In this document: in pieces, positions 58,785-63,476 of the stretch
How the letters are laid out: every line of letters starts with the position of its first letter
How positions within the stretch are numbered: position 1 is the first letter of the stretch
From: Atopobium sp.
GTDB taxonomy: Bacteria; Actinomycetota; Coriobacteriia; Coriobacteriales; Atopobiaceae
DNA length: 63,476 nucleotides
Reading direction: 5' to 3'
NCBI GenBank assembly: GCA_015258785.1
Contig: JABZHP010000004.1
Coordinates: 1-63,476, forward strand
Translations under genes and position numbers: made by a program
The notes under the pieces: generated by a model
Databases searched by the model: none
What the model was told of the DNA's origin: nothing
The model's input: only the letters and a program-made list of their open reading frames with translations

Positions 58785-60136
58785 TGCTTGTCTTTGAACG
58801 CGTTGCTAAGCAAATTGAGGCTCAAGATGAGAATGACTCACTACTCCAAAAAGAAGTATTTCAGAAGGCTAGAAAAAAGTTAAAAGAAAAACTTGTTTCT
58901 CGATTAGGACTTTCTACAGTTTCTTCTCTCATTACAGGCAGTGATATCGATCGCGTAAGAGACGAACTAAGAGTTACCTGTGAGGCAATTGTTAATGAAG
59001 AGAAGGACGAGCTCTTTAGTTCAGTTGACTATGAGGAAACAATCGAACAGGTAATAAATGAAGTATGTGGTCTTGGTCCAATTCAGCCGCTACTGAATGA
59101 TAAAGATGTTACTGAAATCATGATTAACGGTTGCAACAATTTGTTTTACGAGAAAAACGGCGAGCTATTTGAATCAAAAGCAGTCTTTGACTCTGAAGAG
59201 CAGATTTTGATTGTTATGGATCGTATCTTATCTCCATTAGGAAGAAGGCTGGATAGGGTAAGTCCTATTGTTGACGCTCGACTTGAGAATGGGGACCGTG
59301 TCAATGCAGTTGCAAGCCCTGTTGCAGTGAATGGTACTTCAGTAACTATTCGAAGATTCACCGGAAAAATTACTTCTTTGGACCGGCTAGTGGAAATGAA
59401 ATCATTGCCTCAATGGCTTGCAAAATTTTTATCTTGGGCTGTGAAGTGCAGACAGGGAATCGCGGTTGTTGGAGGAACAGGATCTGGAAAGACTACGCTT
59501 TTAAATGCACTTTCATGTGAAATTTCAAAGTCAGAAAGAATTGTCACTATTGAGGATTCAGCGGAGCTTAAGTTTGATTCACATCCAAATGTTGTCAGGC
59601 TAGAGGCTCGTCCTGCTTCGATAGAAGGAACAGGAGAAATAACCATTAGATCATTGGTGAGAAATGCGCTTCGAATGAGGCCAGACCGCATTGTAGTAGG
59701 AGAGGTAAGAGGTGAAGAGTGCATTGATATGTTGCAGGCTATGAATACAGGTCACGATGGTTCACTGACCACGCTGCATGCTGGAACTGCTCAAGAGGCA
59801 ATATTACGCCTGGTGTTAATGGCTCGTTTCGGCATGGACTTACCTGCAGAAATTATAGAACAGCAGATAGCAACTGCACTTGATTTGATAGTTATGTCTC
59901 AAAGATTTCCCGATGGAAAGCGATATGTAACCAGCGTTTCAGAAATTTCTTTGTCTTCGTCAGGATCAATCGAAGTACAAGAGGTGGTGTCGTTTGACGT
60001 ACAGAAAAGAAGTTGGCTATTTGTAAAAATCCCTTCTTTTATCAATCGAGCCATAAAAGATGGATTACTCAATAAAAAGGAGGTTACTTCATGGATGTCA
60101 TTACTTCCACGATCACAGGAGGTGCTTTTGGAGTAA
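58784..60136 (+). CDS. cpaF: Tad pilus secretion ATPase (TadA/CpaF)
   Basis: The 450-residue hexameric ATPase powers pilus extension (and often retraction). It has an N-terminal helical domain and a T2SE-type core: GGTGSGKTTLLNALS near residue 228, VTIEDSAELKF (Asp box) near residue 252, and RPDRIVVGEVRGEEC with the His-box TGHDGSLTTLHAGT near residue 322. The ATG overlaps the tadZ stop by one base. Its end overlaps tadB by 46 bases. Confidence 0.93.
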   Translation: MLVFERVAKQIEAQDENDSLLQKEVFQKARKKLKEKLVSRLGLSTVSSLITGSDIDRVRDELRVTCEAIVNEEKDELFSSVDYEETIEQVINEVCGLGPIQPLLNDKDVTEIMINGCNNLFYEKNGELFESKAVFDSEEQILIVMDRILSPLGRRLDRVSPIVDARLENGDRVNAVASPVAVNGTSVTIRRFTGKITSLDRLVEMKSLPQWLAKFLSWAVKCRQGIAVVGGTGSGKTTLLNALSCEISKSERIVTIEDSAELKFDSHPNVVRLEARPASIEGTGEITIRSLVRNALRMRPDRIVVGEVRGEECIDMLQAMNTGHDGSLTTLHAGTAQEAILRLVLMARFGMDLPAEIIEQQIATALDLIVMSQRFPDGKRYVTSVSEISLSSSGSIEVQEVVSFDVQKRSWLFVKIPSFINRAIKDGLLNKKEVTSWMSLLPRSQEVLLE

Positions 60137-61026
60137 TTATTTATTTTTTTATATGTAACGGTGAAGAAAAAACTGCCTCTCAAATAAGTATACGAATAAC
60201 AGGTTATGTGATTCAGCTTTTTCATTTTGCGCGCAATAGTGTTTTTGTGCAGCACCTGCTCAAATGGGAGCCTTTTTCTTATGTATCAATACAGCTACGT
60301 AGTCGCTTTCTTTACAAATATGGAATCACCTTAGTCAGTGATGCCTTCGTACTGTTTTTTATTAGTGATATAGCTGCATCAATTCTGTTTGGCATTTTAT
60401 TTGAGTCTGTAATTGGTCTGTTTTGCGGTCTTCTCTTGTTATTTCTAGGTCCTTATTTTCTCTATGAACACGCTAAGCATCAGACTGCTTTAGAAATTGC
60501 CCATATGATGCCTTCAATTTTTAGAACTATTGCTGTTGCTCTTGGGTCAGGTCTCACACTTTCACAATCTATTGAATATGTCAGTAAACATACAGAAGGT
60601 GTTGTATCAGAAAATTTTTGTATTGCAGACATGCAGATTAAGTGCGGTTTTCCTATTGAAGAAGCTATTGAAGACTTGGCAGAGAGACTGGATGCTCCGG
60701 GTGTTAATTTGCTGGCTAGCGCTTTAGTAATTTCACACAGAACGGGCTCTCCACTTAAGAGTCTGTTACAAAAAACTGCCGAGTTAGTTGAATTACAAGA
60801 GAAGAATCAAAGACTTATAGCAACAAAGACTACTCAAGTTAGATTATCTGCTCGAATTGTATGTCTTCTCCCCGTTGTTCTGTTGATTGTTTTGTCGCTT
60901 TTATCACCAGACTTTCAAAAGGGTTTATTTACGCCATCAGGCGTTATATGCACAGTGATTGCAATGGTCATGGACTGTATTGCTCTTTTGATTATTCGAA
61001 GCATTATGAAAGGAGTAATGAAGTGA
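60091..61026 (+). CDS. tadB: Tad inner-membrane platform protein TadB
   Basis: The 311-residue protein has several membrane segments and one T2SSF domain: MMPSIFRTIAVALGSGLTLSQ near residue 139, EEAIEDLAERLDAPGVNLLA near residue 190 and a hydrophobic C-terminal end. It pairs with TadC and the ATPase. AAAGGAGG precedes the ATG at 60091. The overlap with cpaF and with tadC (four bases) shows a tight operon. Confidence 0.9.
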   Translation: MDVITSTITGGAFGVIIYFFICNGEEKTASQISIRITGYVIQLFHFARNSVFVQHLLKWEPFSYVSIQLRSRFLYKYGITLVSDAFVLFFISDIAASILFGILFESVIGLFCGLLLLFLGPYFLYEHAKHQTALEIAHMMPSIFRTIAVALGSGLTLSQSIEYVSKHTEGVVSENFCIADMQIKCGFPIEEAIEDLAERLDAPGVNLLASALVISHRTGSPLKSLLQKTAELVELQEKNQRLIATKTTQVRLSARIVCLLPVVLLIVLSLLSPDFQKGLFTPSGVICTVIAMVMDCIALLIIRSIMKGVMK

Positions 61027-61637
61027 TAGATCTAACTTGCTCTTTAGTGTTTGCGTTATGCATAGCCATTCTCGTCTTGGTTATGCCCGTAAATTTGAAT
61101 CATTTTGATATTCAGCATTATTGCCAGCAAATTATTAGAGTGGTAAAAAGCCACAGGAGAGTGAGTCGTCGATCAAAGTTAGAGTTTACAAGAAAATCAT
61201 GTCTACGCGAGATGCCAGAAATGATTGATATTTTGATTCTTGGACTGTCGTCAGGGCTATCTTTTGATTCGGCACTAGATTTGTATTGTTTACGAGAATC
61301 CGGCGAGCTATCAAAAGAGCTTTCAAATGCTCATATGACTTGGAAGCTTGGTGCTACTACTCGCGAAGAAGCACTAAATCAGATGGCGGCAAAAGTAGGA
61401 GTTCCATCGCTTAAAAGCTTTGCAACTGTTGTGAATGAAGCACTTACTTTTGGAACTCCTCTTGCAGAAATATTAGATAGACAAGCTTCAGTTCTTCGCG
61501 ATGAGCAGCGATCGCTGTTAGAAACGGAAATCGAAAAAATTCCAATTAAAATGCTCATCCCTCTGGGAACGCTAATTGTTCCAGCAATGTTACTTGCAAT
61601 TTTAGGTCCCTTGCTTGGACCTGCGTTTTCTTCTTAA
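61023..61637 (+). CDS. tadC: Tad inner-membrane platform protein TadC
   Basis: The 204-residue protein has one N-terminal membrane segment, a T2SSF domain (REMPEMIDILILGLSSGLSFD near residue 61, then AAKVGVPSLKSFATVV) and a hydrophobic C-terminal end (IPLGTLIVPAMLLAILGP). It is shorter than many TadC proteins (about 280-300 residues), mostly at the N-terminus. The start at GTG 61023 follows AGGAG and overlaps the tadB stop; the open frame reaches back to 60861 but inside tadB. Confidence 0.87.
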   Translation: MIDLTCSLVFALCIAILVLVMPVNLNHFDIQHYCQQIIRVVKSHRRVSRRSKLEFTRKSCLREMPEMIDILILGLSSGLSFDSALDLYCLRESGELSKELSNAHMTWKLGATTREEALNQMAAKVGVPSLKSFATVVNEALTFGTPLAEILDRQASVLRDEQRSLLETEIEKIPIKMLIPLGTLIVPAMLLAILGPLLGPAFSS

Positions 61638-61652
61638 GAGAAAGGAAAGCCG

Positions 61653-61841
61653 ATGATGTTCTTATATCAATTTTTTAGGTATCTGCAATGCTTAAAAGAG
61701 GATGAATCCGGACAGGGAACTACAGAGTATGCAATTTTAGTTGGCGTACTTGTAGTTATTGCGATTGTCGCAATCATTGCTTTTAAAGGTAAAGTTTCTG
61801 AGCTTTGGGAAGCAATTACATCGGGAATTAATTCTCTATGA
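61653..61841 (+). CDS. flp: Flp-type (type IVb) pilin
   Basis: The 62-residue prepilin has the cleavage and processing motif SG-QGTTEY, with Gly at -1, Glu at +5 and Tyr at +6, followed by a hydrophobic helix (AILVGVLVVIAIVAIIAF) and a short tail KVSELWEAITSGIN. This is the classic Flp major pilin, cut by a TadV-type peptidase not seen in this window. AAAGGAAAG precedes two adjacent ATG codons (61653 and 61656). The stop overlaps the next gene by four bases. Confidence 0.92.
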   Translation: MMFLYQFFRYLQCLKEDESGQGTTEYAILVGVLVVIAIVAIIAFKGKVSELWEAITSGINSL

Positions 61842-62302
61842 GCAGAAAGAGTACTGCTGCTTATTCTGTGTTCATTATTGTCACTGTATGTTTGCTATTT
61901 GCTGCACTTCTCGTATTACCAAGAAAACAGGACCATTCATCAAATACGAGCTCGGACTATGTGCAGACTCATGAAAATAGAGACGACAAAAACGTCAATG
62001 AACAGCCAGTCTCATATGAAGCTGCAAAAGATTTGTTTGAGCAGAATTCCGTACAAAGAGATAGTAAAGAAACCATTCAAGACGAAGCACAAAGTGTTTT
62101 AGAGAGCTATCAACAAAGAGCTGATTGTGTACTTGTTTATTCCGGATATATAGATCTAGCTGGCAATGTATGGAGCTGTTTGGTTAATGGTGGAAATTGG
62201 TCGGAGCTTGTGACTGTTTCTGATCAAGGAGAGATAAGGAGGGTCTCAACATGTCATATATCTACTCAAGATGTAAAGAATCTATTAGAAGAATCAAACT
62301 AG
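61838..62302 (+). CDS. Unknown anchored protein of the Tad operon
   Basis: The 154-residue protein has one N-terminal membrane anchor or signal segment (about residues 8-27), a polar linker rich in Asp, Asn and Gln (30-90), and a small C-terminal domain (about 93-154) with YSGYIDLAGNVWSCLVNGG and two Cys. No prepilin motif is present. It starts within the flp stop and overlaps the pilin-like gene by 52 bases, so it belongs to the operon. I do not recognise a family; an outer face role in pilus assembly is possible. Confidence 0.75.
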   Translation: MSRKSTAAYSVFIIVTVCLLFAALLVLPRKQDHSSNTSSDYVQTHENRDDKNVNEQPVSYEAAKDLFEQNSVQRDSKETIQDEAQSVLESYQQRADCVLVYSGYIDLAGNVWSCLVNGGNWSELVTVSDQGEIRRVSTCHISTQDVKNLLEESN

Positions 62303-62499
62303 GGGTTAAGAATACACAAGGACAAGCAACGCTTGAATATGCCTTAGTTTTATTATCGTGCTTGATTGTCATTACGTCTCTTGGTGTGATATATCACTTT
62401 GTGCAAAATGGAGCAGTTGTTCAACTGGCTACTCAAGCTGCTTCACATACTATGCATGACTCTCTTTTAGATTTAGCAAAAGATGTTCTATCGTTTTAA
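62251..62499 (+). CDS. Second pilin-like protein (type IVb motif)
   Basis: The 82-residue protein has a basic leader of about 24 residues, the motif QG-QATLEYALVLLS with Gly at -1 and Glu at +5, a hydrophobic helix and a short polar tail (residues 50-82). It looks like a minor pilin or pseudopilin of the Tad system. AAGGAGGG lies nine bases before the ATG at 62251. It overlaps both neighbours, by 52 and 17 bases. Confidence 0.8.
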   Translation: MSYIYSRCKESIRRIKLGVKNTQGQATLEYALVLLSCLIVITSLGVIYHFVQNGAVVQLATQAASHTMHDSLLDLAKDVLSF

Positions 62500-62959
62500 A
62501 CAGAATGCTGGTCAAGCGTCAGTAGAAGCAGCACTTTTATTTCCAGTTATTCTGATGATTATTGCATTGCTTGTGGAGCCTATCTGCATTCTCTATACAA
62601 AGACAGTTATGGATGGAGCCTGTGCAGAAGGGTTAAGAGTTGCAACAACGTCTTCTGATACTGAGTTAATAGAGTCCTATATCAAACGCAGACTTAAGGC
62701 TATACCGGAGATACCTCTATTCCATAAGGGTGGAGATGAGGACTGGAATATCTCTATTGATAAAAAAGAAAAAGATGTCCTGATTGAAATTACGGGTCAT
62801 GTGGCAGCAATGCCGCCAATAGGCTGGTGTTTATTCCTTGCAGGGCAGACGGATGATCAAGGAATTGTTTTGAGATCTAGTTTATCTGCTAGCACGTATC
62901 CAGATTGGATTGAGGGTTCTTATGCAGATTGGATTGCCTTTTGGAAAGGACAAACATAA
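62483..62959 (+). CDS. tadE: TadE-like pseudopilin
   Basis: The 158-residue protein has a short leader, the processing motif AG-QASVEAALLFPVIL with Glu at +5, a hydrophobic helix and a larger soluble domain (about 40-158) that ends in a Trp-rich stretch. This fits TadE minor pseudopilins. It starts within the end of the second pilin-like gene. The following gene overlaps its end by 38 bases. Confidence 0.85.
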   Translation: MFYRFKQNAGQASVEAALLFPVILMIIALLVEPICILYTKTVMDGACAEGLRVATTSSDTELIESYIKRRLKAIPEIPLFHKGGDEDWNISIDKKEKDVLIEITGHVAAMPPIGWCLFLAGQTDDQGIVLRSSLSASTYPDWIEGSYADWIAFWKGQT

Positions 62960-63476
62960 GAAAATAAGGCTTGGACTTTCCATGTTTATAGACGATACAG
63001 GCGGTATTACGTCAATCGCTTTTGCAAGCGCTCTTCTGGTATGTCTAGCTCTTGTATTTGCACTGGTATCGGTTGCTTGGGTCTCATCAAGGGCATATAG
63101 AACTCAGACAATAGCAGATGCTGCTTCTATGGCAGGAGAAAATGTCGTAGCTAAATACACAACTATTGCGCAGGTAATTGATGCAAGCATCTTGAGCCTT
63201 GGATTGTCGGGTTTGTTGTGTGTTGGTGCTGGACTGGTGGCTTCGTGTGTTCCAGGTTTAGCTTCAGCGGGCTCCAAATTGTGTGATGCGGGTTTTAAGA
63301 CACTTGAAGCTCGTAAGAAATTTGCTACCTCAGCCTGTGAGGGTTTAGAGACAACCGAAAAAATGCTTCCAGTTTTTGCAGCAATGGCAGCGAGCTCTTA
63401 TATACAAAAGAACTCTACTGATACTGGAAACTTTATAGGATCAGCACTTTTATTTCCCGCTCAATCGCAATCTGAT
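62922..63476 (+). CDS. TadG-like protein, cut by the window edge
   Basis: An open frame runs from an ATG at 62922, five bases after GAGGG, to the window end (185 codons, no stop). It begins MQIGLPFGKD, has a TadE/TadG-like N-terminal segment DDTGGITSIAFASALLV with a hydrophobic helix but without Glu at +5, as usual for TadG, then a second hydrophobic stretch (about residues 88-110) and a helical region. An internal ATG at 62982 is possible as start. It extends the Tad operon beyond the window. Confidence 0.75.
   Translation, partial: MQIGLPFGKDKHKKIRLGLSMFIDDTGGITSIAFASALLVCLALVFALVSVAWVSSRAYRTQTIADAASMAGENVVAKYTTIAQVIDASILSLGLSGLLCVGAGLVASCVPGLASAGSKLCDAGFKTLEARKKFATSACEGLETTEKMLPVFAAMAASSYIQKNSTDTGNFIGSALLFPAQSQSD

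Noticed and set aside
1..63476. CRISPR arrays, rRNA and tRNA genes, insertion sequences
   Set aside because: I looked for regular repeat-spacer units, cloverleaf-like sequences and transposase genes and found none that I could support.

Overview
The window looks like chromosome of a low-to-mid GC actinobacterium of the class Coriobacteriia, most like oral Atopobiaceae (Lancefieldella/Atopobium type). I infer this from GC in the mid-forties, the gene content (Tad pili, a GlgC/GlgD pair, a T-box before pheST, mannose-family PTS, LPXTG surface protein) and the protein style; no database search was possible. Genes are dense, Shine-Dalgarno sites are strong, and GTG/TTG starts are common.

Positions 1 to about 9190 are the right end of an integrated phage. 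A leftward early operon runs off the left edge: a Cro-like regulator, a small membrane protein, an excisionase-like protein, several unknown phage proteins, a PD-(D/E)XK nuclease, an LPXTG adhesin, a zinc-ribbon protein and a P-loop ATPase. A CI/LexA-like repressor, a small membrane protein and a tyrosine integrase run rightwards. cro and cI diverge from overlapping promoters around one perfect palindrome. The repressor keeps the Ala-Gly cleavage site but lacks the Ser and Lys of the self-cleavage dyad.

Positions 9281-11728 hold murI, a DUF488 gene and ilvE. Positions 11769-20782 form a complete amino-sugar locus of N-acetylgalactosamine (aga) type: a leftward kinase and class II aldolase, and a rightward mannose-family PTS (EIIA, YajC-like, EIIB, EIIC, EIID), GntR/HutC regulator, AgaS-type isomerase/deaminase and NagA-type deacetylase. 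Together they would take an N-acetylhexosamine from import to triose phosphates. A DasR/NagR-like operator lies just after the candidate -10 of the PTS operon.

Positions 20820-30956 hold a DUF3290/DUF421 membrane pair, a zinc ABC importer behind a possible attenuator, a T-box controlled pheST pair, a phospholipase-C-fold protein and an iron-alcohol-dehydrogenase family enzyme. Positions 31167-42934 are a full glycogen operon: glgB, glgP, glgC, glgD, glgA and a GH13-GH77 fusion, closed by a bidirectional terminator.

Positions 42956-56303 carry a two-component system, a DUF4342 protein, a heterodimeric ABC transporter, pyruvate kinase, a D-lactate-type dehydrogenase, a P-type cation ATPase with an unassigned structured leader that can hide its ribosome binding site, and rsgA. 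From 56327 to the right edge there is a Tad pilus operon (cpaB, tadZ, tadA/cpaF, tadB, tadC, flp, an unknown anchored protein, a second pilin-like protein, tadE, and a tadG-like gene cut by the edge) preceded by a leader of about 320 bases.

The most unusual signals are the P-type ATPase leader, a 10-base word (GGCGAGAAAC and its complement) found ten times in the chromosomal part and whose core recurs in terminators, the phage-borne adhesin with a repeated 26-base leader box, and the repressor with altered catalytic residues.
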